Below, piece by piece: positions 8,317 to 18,800 of a stretch of DNA of 64,000 bases (position 1 is the first letter of the stretch; each line of letters begins with the position of its first letter). The notes beneath the pieces are model-generated. The model worked only from the letters and a program-made list of their open reading frames with translations. It was not told the DNA's origin and ran no database searches. The position numbers were made by a program, and so were the translations under genes. This DNA is from Pseudochelatococcus sp047501465 (GTDB taxonomy: Bacteria; Pseudomonadota; Alphaproteobacteria; Rhizobiales; Beijerinckiaceae), in the NCBI RefSeq assembly GCF_047501465.1, contig NZ_JAZDRL010000002.1:620001-684000 (forward strand). Direction: 5' to 3'.

Positions 8317-9051
8317 TCAGATCGACCAGCCGCCATCGATTCCATAAGCTTGGCCAGTGGTGTAGGTCGCGCCAGCGAGATAGACGGCGAGGTCTGCGAT
8401 CTCCTCTGCCGTACCAAGACGTCCCATAGGCTGGCGGGCGATAAACGCGGCACGTGCCTCATTATAATTGCCCTGCGCGCGCATGCGGCCTTCAAGCGAG
8501 GGGCTTTCAACGGTGCCGGGGCAGATGGCATTGCAGCGAATGCCGCGCGCGACATAATCCGCAGCGATGGATTTCGTCAGGCCGATAACGGCTGCCTTGG
8601 TTACGCCATAGGCACAGCGGTTGGGCACGCCCTTCGAGCTGCTGGCGATGGACGACATATTGATGATTGCGCCATCCCCGCGCTCAAGCATACCGGGCAG
8701 AATGGCACGAATGGTGCGCACCATGGCGCGAAGGTTGAGATCGAACGCGAAGTCGAGATCGTTGTCGCTCATCTCCAGCACCGATCCCGAATGCACGACA
8801 CCTGCACAGTTGAAGAGCACATCAACAGCATCAATCGATTTGATATAAGCCTCAACGCCAGCCGTATCCAGCACGTCGAGCTTGCCGGGGGTGATATTTG
8901 CCGTGCCTTCAAGTGCAGCAAGGGCCTGCTCGTTGATATCCGTTGCATAAACCCTTGCGCCTGCAGCCGCGAAAGCCAGTGCGCTTGCTCGCCCAATGCC
9001 CTGTCCTGCTGCGGTCACCAGCACGGTTTTTCCTGCAAGATATGTGGTCAT
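8317..9051 (-). CDS. Short-chain dehydrogenase: 2-keto-3-deoxy-L-fuconate 4-dehydrogenase
   Basis: Classical SDR of 244 residues that would oxidise 2-keto-3-deoxy-L-fuconate to the 2,4-diketo acid with NAD. The cofactor loop TAAGQGIG is at residues 13-20, NCAG at 81-84, and the catalytic Ser-Tyr-Lys lies in NMSSIASSS, Y148 and K152. The ATG at 9051 is preferred: a GGAG six bases upstream serves it, whereas a longer reading needs a TTG that contains this ribosome site. It is the first gene of the minus-strand operon and faces the GntR regulator across a 680-bp gap. DIDIN-type Asp38 suggests NAD rather than NADP. Confidence 0.88.
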   Translation of the reverse strand: MTTYLAGKTVLVTAAGQGIGRASALAFAAAGARVYATDINEQALAALEGTANITPGKLDVLDTAGVEAYIKSIDAVDVLFNCAGVVHSGSVLEMSDNDLDFAFDLNLRAMVRTIRAILPGMLERGDGAIINMSSIASSSKGVPNRCAYGVTKAAVIGLTKSIAADYVARGIRCNAICPGTVESPSLEGRMRAQGNYNEARAAFIARQPMGRLGTAEEIADLAVYLAGATYTTGQAYGIDGGWSI

Positions 9052-9739
9052 TATCGTCTCCAATTTGCGGTAGGGGCGTGAGGCACTTAAGCGCTCTGTC
9101 AGAGGGAGATTATCGACGTGCGATATCGCTGTAAGACTGGCGCCTCCCGATTAAACAGGAAGTCGCGCACGCGCGCAGAAACACATGTTGCGAGCGATTT
9201 CTGAGAGGAAAGCATGCAATCGCTGTTGATATACGCCCAATTGTGCGTTTGCTTGACCGCGTCGCGCGGAAAGCCTTCCATTGCGCATTCCTCCGTTCTC
9301 AACATCGCCCGCTTTTGCGGATCTCAACGTCACTTGGATTGTGGCTCAATGTCTACGCTGCTGGCTATGATTGGTTTCCGGCAGATCGACAAAAGTACTT
9401 CATCAGGCCTCAAACGTACACTTCTCGCTGGTGAGGGTTTGCAACCTGGGTGCTCATTAAAGTGCAAACCATTATCACGCTTACGTTTTTGCAGCTTGCG
9501 CCTGATTGAAAAGCAACGTCGATCGCAAACCGCATTTTGCTCTGGCATATTGTTAAGAGCGCAAAATTAATTGGTCAAGCCAGTTTAATCAAAATTTCTT
9601 AAAGGTCCCTTTTTATAGCTGTCACTCACCAACAAGGGATTAAAAATAAGATATTGATGTGAAGATGAAATTTAATTAATCCAAGTTGAATCTTGGATAA
9701 AGTTTACATAAGGTCTATTTTGAATAAAAGGACATGAGA
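9052..9739. promoter_or_regulatory. Divergent intergenic region between fucose operon and GntR gene
   Basis: No supported gene lies in these 690 bases. The right part (about 9540-9739) is strongly AT-rich and should hold the regulator promoter. TGGTCAAGCCA at 9572-9582 resembles a degenerate FadR-family half-site pair. A short minus-strand frame (9099-9305) has no recognisable domain and is not called. Confidence 0.5.
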
Positions 9740-10438
9740 ATGGCTGGTCAGACCAAAGTGCCTGAAACGCGACGTCTATATCAGCAGACAGCTGACCAAA
9801 TTCGTTTGCTCATTCAAAGCGGTCAATTCCCCCCAGGGTCTCGCCTGCCGGCGGAGCGTGATCTTGCGCAACAACTGGGAGTCTCGCGGCCTTCATTGCG
9901 GGAGGCGCTGATTGCCCTGGAAATTGATGGCAGCATTGAAATTCGTATGGGTTCCGGCATTTATGTCAATGCGGAAGAGCGGGAGGACCAGAGTTCTCAA
10001 AACAAGCAAACCCGCTCACTCGGCGACAGTCCGACAGAGCTTATGCAAGCGCGTGCTATGCTTGAAGGGGCTGTAATTATTCAGGCTGCTGCTGCGATGA
10101 CAGCGCAAACATTGGCGCAACTACGTCAGACGCTGGATGAAATGCGCGCAGAAATTTCGGCCGGTCGCAAGCCTCTGGAGCAAGATCGTCTTTTCCATTT
10201 GAGAATTGCTGCGCAGGTGGGGAATTCGGTTATCGTGCGTATGGTGGAGGAATTATTTGATGCGCGTCATAGCCCGATAGCGGAGCGCCTGCGCGCCCGG
10301 TTTGAAGATCGTGATGCGTGGCGAACAGCTCTTGAGGAGCATGAAGCTATTCTGGTTGCACTCGAAGCCCGTAATCCTCTTGCGGCACATGCAGCTATGC
10401 ACACGCACTTACTCGCTTCAAGTCAGCGCTGGGTATAA
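9740..10438 (+). CDS. GntR/FadR-subfamily transcriptional regulator
   Basis: Regulator of 232 residues. An N-terminal winged helix covers about residues 10-75 (RLYQQTADQIRLLI, GSRLPAERDLAQQLGVSRPS, GSGIYV) and a C-terminal all-helical FCD ligand domain covers about 95-230. Candidate metal or ligand residues are in RLFHLRIA, EEHEAIL and MHTHLLAS. It is divergent from the fucose operon, so it most likely represses that operon and is released by a fuconate-derived acid (inference from position). ATG 9740 is preferred over 9734 because AAGGA at 9727-9731 is well spaced for it. A FadR-like operator sits over its first codons. Confidence 0.9.
   Translation: MAGQTKVPETRRLYQQTADQIRLLIQSGQFPPGSRLPAERDLAQQLGVSRPSLREALIALEIDGSIEIRMGSGIYVNAEEREDQSSQNKQTRSLGDSPTELMQARAMLEGAVIIQAAAAMTAQTLAQLRQTLDEMRAEISAGRKPLEQDRLFHLRIAAQVGNSVIVRMVEELFDARHSPIAERLRARFEDRDAWRTALEEHEAILVALEARNPLAAHAAMHTHLLASSQRWV
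9745..9755. promoter_or_regulatory. FadR-type palindrome TGGTCAGACCA
   Basis: A perfect 5-1-5 palindrome lies at codons 2-6 of the GntR-family gene. FadR-family repressors are known to bind TGGTNNNACCA-type sites, so this fits autorepression by blocking initiation or early elongation. A looser relative, TGGTCAAGCCA, is at 9572-9582. Confidence 0.55.
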
Positions 10439-10761
10439 TAATAGTGCTGGAATGTCATGCAGCTATTGTACGTTAGTCGAAATATATTTTATGCAAAATC
10501 AAAAAAAGAAAAGATTAACTAAATAAACGAGTGAAGCCCTATTAAATGAACGCCGCACTATCCCATGAAGAGTTTAAATAGCATACTGAGATCTAGTTTT
10601 TCATCCTTGGGTTTTTGCGCTCATTGTTCGGTGTGATTATTTCATGAGCAAGTTCTTCCCCTGGATCAGGCTAAAGCTAAGCTACGAGAGAGCGTCGGGT
10701 TTTTACCCTACTCATAAGGGTTAAGACACCACTTACATTAAGAGCATCCATGGGGGATAGT
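10439..10761. other. AT-rich intergenic region upstream of the chemoreceptor
   Basis: No gene is seen. It contains a small hairpin near 10700-10720 (ACCCT and AGGGT arms around ACTCATA). The chemoreceptor promoter should lie here, but no convincing -35/-10 pair could be fixed by eye. Confidence 0.4.
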
Positions 10762-12456
10762 ATGTTCTTTAATAGTAGATTTTCACAAGAAAGAGCTGAG
10801 CTGAATGCTTTAAGCCGATCACAGGCAATTATTTACTTTCAGCCGGACGGCATAATTATTGATGCGAATGATAATTTTCTCAATGTAATGGGCTATTCCT
10901 TGAATGATATCAAAGGGCAGCATCATCGTATATTTGTTGAGCCACAATATGCCCAGACTCCTGATTATAGAGAGTTCTGGGAAAAGCTTGGTCGCGGTGA
11001 ATTTCAAGCCAGGCAATTCAAGCGTTTGGGAAAGGGTAACAAGGAAGTATGGATCGAGGCATCTTATAATCCAATTCTCGATACACACGGAAAAGTATTT
11101 CGTGTGGTGAAGTATGCTGCTGATATTACGCAGCAGAAATTGCGAAATGCTGATTATGAGGGGCAATTCAGTGCTATTGGAAAGTCCCAAGCCGTCATCC
11201 AATTTAATATGGATGGTTTAATCATTACGGCGAATGAAAACTTTCTGCAGGTCATGGGTTATAGCCTTGAGGAAGTTCAAGGTCGACACCACAGTATATT
11301 TGCGGATTCAGATTATGCTCAGGGCCATGAATACAAGGCGTTCTGGCAGAAACTTAATCGCGGTGAGTTTGTTGCAGGAGAATTCCAGCGCTTTGGTAAA
11401 GATGGTAAGGAAGTATGGATTCAAGCTTCTTACAACCCTATATTTGATATGAATGGAAAGCTATTCAAAGTCGTCAAATATGCATCTGATATTACCGCCG
11501 AGAAATTGAAAAATGCAGATTTTGCCGGGCAGCTTTCAGCAATTAGTAAATCGCAGGCAGTGATTGAGTTTCAGCTGGATGGCACAATTATCACGGCCAA
11601 TGAGAATTTCCTTGATGCATTGGGCTATACATTGGATGAAGTGCGGGGCCAGCATCATCTCATGTTTGTTGATCCTTCGGAGGCGCAGAGCGTAGAGTAC
11701 CAACTTTTCTGGCAGAAGCTGGGACGGGGTGAATTTGATGCGCGTGTTTACAAGCGCATTGCAAAAGGTGGTCGGGAGATATGGATTCAGGCGTCTTACA
11801 ATCCCATTTTCGATATGAGTGGAAAGCCCTTCAAGGTTGTGAAATATGCGACCGATGTAACGCAGGTTATTCAAACGGGTAGTATTGCTGAAGAGGCAAC
11901 AGAGAACGTTCAAAGTGTAGCCGCTGCAATTGAAGAATTAACGGTTTCAATTGAGGAAATCAGCCAGAATATGGTAATGTCCCAAGAGGCGACAGCTGGT
12001 ATTCTTAACGATGCGACTCAATCAAGTGCGGCTGCAGATCATTTGACGGGCAGCGTGCAATCCATGGGGCGGATTGCGGAGTTGATCAATAATATTGCTG
12101 GTCAGGTGAACTTGCTGGCATTGAATGCAACAATTGAAGCTGCCCGCGCCGGGGCGGCCGGTAAGGGCTTTGCCGTTGTTGCCTCTGAAGTCAAGAATCT
12201 TGCAACACAGACTACCAAAGCGACAGAAGATATTGCAAAGCAGATTCAATATGTACAAGATATCGCTAGTTCTGTTGCGGATAGTATCAAAAATATATCA
12301 GCGTCAGCAGGTAATGTGAATGAGTATGTTACGCAAGTTGCAGGTGCGATAGAAGAGCAGAGTGCAGTTACGCGAGATATTTCTTCTAACACGCAACAAA
12401 TGGCTGACTCTGTTCGAGACATTGCCCAGCGCGTGAAACGGTTGTCTGCGGTTTAG
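10762..12456 (+). CDS. Soluble methyl-accepting chemotaxis protein with three PAS domains
   Basis: Cytoplasmic chemoreceptor of 564 residues with no membrane segment. Three tandem PAS domains, each about 122 residues, share the pattern SQAVIxFxxDGxIITANENFL, GRGEF and KEVWIQASYNPIFD, followed by KVVKYAxDIT. They are followed by a coiled signalling domain whose hairpin tip reads GQVNLLALNATIEAARAG and then GKGFAVVASEVKNLA. It probably senses an intracellular redox or oxygen cue like Aer relatives, though the cofactor is unknown. No CheR-docking pentapeptide is present at the C-terminus (it ends RVKRLSAV). GGGGGAT just before ATG 10762 decides that start over 10750. Confidence 0.92.
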   Translation: MFFNSRFSQERAELNALSRSQAIIYFQPDGIIIDANDNFLNVMGYSLNDIKGQHHRIFVEPQYAQTPDYREFWEKLGRGEFQARQFKRLGKGNKEVWIEASYNPILDTHGKVFRVVKYAADITQQKLRNADYEGQFSAIGKSQAVIQFNMDGLIITANENFLQVMGYSLEEVQGRHHSIFADSDYAQGHEYKAFWQKLNRGEFVAGEFQRFGKDGKEVWIQASYNPIFDMNGKLFKVVKYASDITAEKLKNADFAGQLSAISKSQAVIEFQLDGTIITANENFLDALGYTLDEVRGQHHLMFVDPSEAQSVEYQLFWQKLGRGEFDARVYKRIAKGGREIWIQASYNPIFDMSGKPFKVVKYATDVTQVIQTGSIAEEATENVQSVAAAIEELTVSIEEISQNMVMSQEATAGILNDATQSSAAADHLTGSVQSMGRIAELINNIAGQVNLLALNATIEAARAGAAGKGFAVVASEVKNLATQTTKATEDIAKQIQYVQDIASSVADSIKNISASAGNVNEYVTQVAGAIEEQSAVTRDISSNTQQMADSVRDIAQRVKRLSAV

Positions 12457-12518
12457 GAGACGATGGGCTGTTTCTCGGTAAGTGCTTAATTGCAAATTAT
12501 AGAATTACCGGATTTTGT

Positions 12519-12545
12519 GTCGCGCAAAGCAGGTCTTTGCGTGAC
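12519..12545 (+). terminator. Strong hairpin after the chemoreceptor gene
   Basis: An 11-bp stem with one G-U pair (GTCGCGCAAAG and CTTTGCGTGAC) has a 5-base loop and is followed by ATTGTTTA. It probably ends the chemoreceptor transcript. The rest of 12457-12822 contains no gene; the last 100 bases are AT-rich and should carry the promoter of the next gene. Confidence 0.6.
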
Positions 12546-12822
12546 ATTGTTTAGGCATTTGAGATGCTTCGTAAAGATAGCCTGCAATCAGATAGCGCAG
12601 AAAACCATTTCAGCTACCAGGCAGCGTGCAGGATCGTATGCAATAGCCTGTTAAAGACGTCTCGAAATTGCGTGGCGCTAACGATTCTTGGCCATGCGGG
12701 GTCCGAGTAGTATTTCCTATCTGCATGCCTGATATGCTGATTAAGCACGCAATAGATTTTGACATTTTTATGGCTTCAATTATGATCGAAATGTAAATTA
12801 AGCAACTTTCTGTGCGCTTATT

Positions 12823-15800
12823 ATGCTACTTGTAGGAGCTGTTCTATTGGTCAGGTCGTCTTACATTGGCGGGAATAGAAAGAATCTTTTTCTTACGAGT
12901 GTTGCTGGCGTAAGTCTTCTGATGTCATCAGCGGTTGCTTGTGCGCAAGGCCTGCCTTCTGGTGCGCAGATCGTCAATGGACAGGCCGATGTCACCCAAA
13001 ATGGCTCCAGCCTTGCCGTTAGACAGGCATCACCAACCGCGATCATCTCCTGGGATCAGTTTTCGATCGGCCAGCCAAACAGCGTGCACTTCGATAACGG
13101 CGTGGGCTCTACGCTCAATCGTGTGCGCGGCAATATCGCTTCTCAAATCGATGGCTCCCTCACAGCGACAGGCTCAGTCTATCTGATCAACCCCGCCGGT
13201 ATTGCGGTTGGGCCAACAGGGCGTATTGAAACCGGCGGTTCTTTCATCGGTTCAACGCTCGATATTTCCGATGATGAGTTCCAGAAGGCTGCCCGTGGTG
13301 AGGCGCATACCTTCAAGGGCACAAGCGGTGCCGCTGTCAGAAATGCAGGCCGCATTGGCGCATTAGGCGGCAGCGTTGTGCTGATGGGGCGAACCGTCGA
13401 GAATGAAGGCGATATCGAAGCCCCCAATGGCACCGCCGCTCTGGTGGCAGGCACCGAGGTGCTGGTGCAGGATCGTTCGCTTGATGGTGGGCGGTTTGTC
13501 GTCAAAGCGGGTGGATCAGGCACCAGCGTCAAGAACACCGGCAATATCAAGGCTGCAGAAGTGGAGCTGCGGGCCAATGGCGGTAACGTTTATGCGCTGG
13601 CGGGCAATAAACATGGCGTTATTGCAGCCACGGGCACTTCAAAGCAGGGCGGCAGGGTATTTCTGACGGCAGGCGATACAGGCACGGTTGAAGTCACTCA
13701 ACATGTTTCGGCACGCAAGGTTGCAACAGCAGCTAACCGCAGCCGCAATGGCGGTGATATTCGTGTTTCGGGTAAAACAATCAAGGTTGCAGCCACGCTT
13801 GATGCAAGCGGTCTTCTGCCGCCCGTTCGCCCTGATGAGCTTAACGGCAATGGTGGCACGGTTATTGTCGCGGGCGATAACATCACACTGACCGATGCGG
13901 CACGGGTTGATGTGTCTGGGGCCAAAGGCGGTATTGCGCTGATTGGTGGTGATTATCAGGGCGGAGCCAATACGGCGGCGAATTACGTCAGTGAGAAAGT
14001 CAGCACTGCCAAGCTGCTAACGGTTGCCAAGGGTGCGGTGATTACTGCCGATGCATCCGAAGGTAATGGCGGCAAGATCGTTCTGTGGTCTGATCTGCAT
14101 ACGGATTTCGCAGGGCATGTGAGCGCGACAAGTGTTACAGGGCTGGGGGGTGATGCGGAGGTCTCGGGCAAGGCGACGCTGGCGTTTAACGGCACGGCGA
14201 ATCTGCTGGGGCAGGCCGGCGCTGGAACGTTGTTGCTTGATCCATATAATCTGACGATCGTGGCAGGTTCCGGCGGTAGCGTCACGCCCGTGGCCAACGA
14301 CAGCACGCTGGGTGTTGATACGCTGACGGGTCTGCTGGCGAGTGCGAATACGGTTGTGACGACGGGATCGGGTGGTGCGCAACTTGGTAACATCATCGTC
14401 AATGCAGCGATCACGTGGAATGCTGCAACAACATTGACGCTGAATGCCGCGAACACCATCGCGATCAACGCTGCGATTACAGCGGTGAATGGTGGGCTGA
14501 CGCTGAAAGCAGCAAGCGGCACGGAGGCAGCCCCGACAATTACGACGGGTGCGGGTGGGACGATCAACGTTGGCACGTTCTCCCTTGAGACAGGCGCGTG
14601 GGTGCAGAAAAGTGCAACGCTCCCTGCGTTTGCAGCTCAGGCGTTTCATTTGGCTTATGATAGCAAGTATTCGCCTACGGTCATCTTCCTGCGCGCAACC
14701 AGCGGAACCGGTGTAGACGCCGCTAATTCATATAAGATCGCAGATCTTTATGGCCTTCAAGGCATGGCCTCTATGCGGAGCAAGCACTTTGCACTCGTAG
14801 CTGATATTGATGCGACGAGCACAGCCAATTGGTATGGAGGTCAAGGGTTTCTACCGATTGGGGTTTCGTCAGCTTCTTTCTTTGGCTCATTCGATGGTCA
14901 GGGTCATATCATCGCAGGTCTAACCATTAATCGCCCATCCCAGGACTATGTTGGGCTGTTTGGCATGATTGGATCGTCAGGGACGGAACTTAAAAATATT
15001 GGCCTTGTGGGTGGAGTAGTTAGGGGAAGAAATCGCACTGGAAGCCTGGCCGGCTATTCTTCAGATGTCTCTAATTCATTTTCAACCATAGCCGTTGAAG
15101 GCAATGACTACGCTGGCGGGCTAGTTGGTTTTACAGATGGAACGATAAAGAATTCCTATGCATCGGGCTCCGTAAAAGGGTGGAACTATGTAGGGGGACT
15201 TTTAGGCCAAGCGGGATATAGGGGTATTGCAACATCCTATGCTGCGGGCGACGTAACGGGAAATGATTATGTTGGCGGCCTGGTTGGGAATTATAGTGGT
15301 AGCTCCAGCTCCAATAATGTCTATGCAACTGGCTCGGTAACAGGTTCGAAATATGTTGGGGGTCTGGTGGGATATTGGGGAGGGGCATCCAATAGTTATT
15401 ATGCATATGCCTCAGGGAAGGTCACCGGAACGACTAATACTGGCAGTCTCTTCGGAGGAAATTCATACAACAATTTTTACAATGCTTATTCTCTTTCGAC
15501 GGCCAATGCCTTTACTCAAGCTAACTATAGCGGTTTCAATTTCACAGGCAATTGGTACATGGTCGATGGCGAAACCCGTCCCTTCTTGCGCATGGAGTTG
15601 GACGAGCTTGCCAAGACATATGATGCTGCAGGCAATGTAATTGCTGGCACTTACACTATCCGCACTGCAAATCAGTTGCAATTGATCAAGAGCCATGAAG
15701 GCGCAACAAGTAGCGGCAAGACATATATCCTCGCCAATGACATAGACATGACAGCAGCGCTTTCCTACGATCGGGGAAACTGGCGCACGGTAACGACGAA

Positions 15801-18800
15801 GGATGCGGCAAACCTCTACGGATTTGCGCCGATTGGCACGAGCACCGACCCCTTCCAGGGCACGTTCAATGGCCAAGGCCACGTGATCAATGCGCTTACC
15901 ATCAATCGGCCGTCCAAGGATAATGTCGGACTGTTTGGATATGTAAATAGCGCAACGCTCAAAAGTGTTGGGTTGGAAAATGTATCAGTAACAGGAAAGA
16001 CTTCTGTCGGAGGGCTGTTAGGTTATGGTAGCAGCGCAAGTATCAATAAGACCTTTGTAACAGGCGCTGTTGCAGGCACGGGTAGCGCTATAGGTGGTCT
16101 GGCAGGTAATGTTAGTGGTGGTAGCATCAGCGTGTCTTACACGACAGGAACTGTCAGCAGCTCAAGCACGCATGTTGGTGGTCTGGTGGGGGTTAGCGGT
16201 ACTTCTATATCAGATGTTTATACGACGGCCTCTGTAACAGGTACAGGATTTGTTGGTGGGCTTGCTGGGCAAAGCTCAAGCACGATCACCAGGGCTTACG
16301 CCTCTGGTAAGGTAACAGGAGGCTCAGGATTTGTAGGGACGAAGCCGGCAGGTACTATCTCTTCCAGCTTCTGGGACATCGATACAACCGGTCAGGCCTC
16401 TGGCGGGGATGCAGGCGCTGTCGGTATTTATTCCAGCACCAGCACTCAAAATGCTTTTAATCAGGCCATTTACGCTGGGTGGAATTTCACCAACACCTGG
16501 TACATGGTTGATGGCGAAACCCGTCCTTTCCTGCGGATGGACTTGGAGGAGTTTGGCAAGACCTATGATGCGGCAGGCAATGGGATTGCAGGTACCTATA
16601 CCATCCGTAATGCCAACCAGTTACAGCTGATCAAGAGCCATGATGGCGCAACCAGCAGCGGTAAAACCTATATCCTTGCCAACGATATTGATCTGACAGC
16701 GACGCTGGCAAATGATGCTGGTATATGGCGCACGACAACAACAAAGTCTGCAGCCAACCTCTATGGTTTTGTGCCAATAGGATCAAGTTCCAATGGCTTT
16801 AAGGGCATCTTTGATGGCCAGGGCCATGTAATCAGTGGTCTGACAATCAATCGACCCTTGCGGGATGGTGCAGGATTGTTCGGTTATACCGATTTATCAA
16901 CCATTAAAAACGCAGGTCTCGTTGGTAGCAGTGTGAGTGGCAAGGACTCTGTCGGCACTCTCGTTGGGAATAGCATCAATAGTAATATCAGTAATATCTA
17001 TATTACAGGGACGGTGTTCGGCAACAACCACGTTGGTGGTCTAATAGGATACAGCAACAGCGGTGCCATTTACGGTGTCAATGCAGTAGGGGATGTAACG
17101 GGCACAGGTAACTATGTTGGCGGTTTGGTAGGGTCCAGCCTGACCAATATACAAAATGCATATGCGACAGGAAATGTGACGGGCATAGATCAGATTGGTG
17201 GTCTTGTAGGGTTCAGTCACAATAACATTACGAATGCCTATGCGACAGGTACGGTGTTGGGTAATAGTCGGGTCGGCGGCCTTGTAGGGTATGGCGACGG
17301 TGGCGTCATAAGCAGCGCCTATGCGATGGGGAATGTAACGGGCACAGGTAATTATGTTGGTGGCCTGGTAGGGTATAGTCAGGCTAATATTCAAAACGCC
17401 TACGCGACCGGAAATGTGGTTGGCATAGATCAGATTGGTGGTCTCGTAGGGTTCAGTAATAATGACATTACAAATACTTATGCGACGGGAAGTGTGACAG
17501 GCACGGGCAGCTATATTGGCGGCCTTGCAGGATACCGCGATAATGGCACAATTACATCCAGCTTCTGGAATAAAGATGCCATCATTACTGGTATCGGTTA
17601 TGGTTCTGATGTTGGCACGATGGGGCTGACACTGGCTCAGTTCAAGAGCACAGCCGAATTTATGGGTGTTGCAACAGGATGGGACTTCAATAACATCTGG
17701 GCGCCACCTGGTGATGGTTATTCGCCAGAACTTTACGCGCTTTCAAAGGTTCTTCGCGTTCAAGCTACAAGCAATGCAACAGTTGTTTATGGCAGCTCAT
17801 CAGTCACATGGGTTGGCGGAGGTCCATCAGGTTCCATTGTTTATGGACAAGGAAAGCATATCTCTGGCGATACCTCTTACGGTAGCCAATCAACATTTGG
17901 CAGCTCTCCGTCATTAGCTGTCAACGGGTTGAATGCTGGTTCATATATGAATGAAGTAACAGGCCTGATCCGTGGTGGCGATGGAAAGGATACATATCGC
18001 TACATTTACACATTAGATCTGATCGTTACAAAGGCTACACTCACGATTACAGCAGATGGCGGACAATCGAAGGTCTATGGTGGGGCAGATCCAACGTTGT
18101 CTTATGCGGCCTCTGGTCTTGTGAATGGTGACACGGATTCAGTTATGACGGGCGCGCTGGATCGCGTTGCAGGTAATGATGTTGGTACCTATGCGATTAA
18201 TCAGGGCACACTGTCAGCCGGTGGTAACTACACCATCAATCTTGTGCCCGGCCAGACTTTCGCTATTACACCGGCAGCCTTGACGATTACAGCAGATAGC
18301 GGACAATCGAAGGTCTATGGTGGGGCAGATCCAACATTGTCTTATGCAGCCTCTGGTCTTGTGAATGGTGATACCACTTCAGTTATGACAGGCGCACTGG
18401 ATCGCGTTGCAGGCAATAATGTTGGCACCTATGCGATTAATCAGGGCACACTGTCAGCCGGTGGCAACTACACCATCACTTTTGTGCCCGGCCAGACCTT
18501 TGCCATTACACCAGCAGCTTTGACGATTACAGCGGATAGCGGACAATCGAAGATCTATGGTGGGGCAGACCCAACATTGTCTTATGCGGCCTCTGGTCTT
18601 GTGAATGGTGATACCACTTCAGTTATGACAGGCGCACTGGATCGCGTTGCAGGCAATAATGTTGGCACCTATGCGATTAATCAGGGCACACTGTCAGCCG
18701 GTGGCAACTACACCATCACTTTTGTGCCCGGCCAGACCTTTGCCATTACACCTGCGACCTTGACGATTACAGCGGATAGCGGACAATCGAAGGTCTATGG

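Noticed and set aside
9099..9305. 68-codon minus-strand frame upstream of the fucose operon
   Set aside because: No recognised domain; may be a relic of a gene but cannot be supported.
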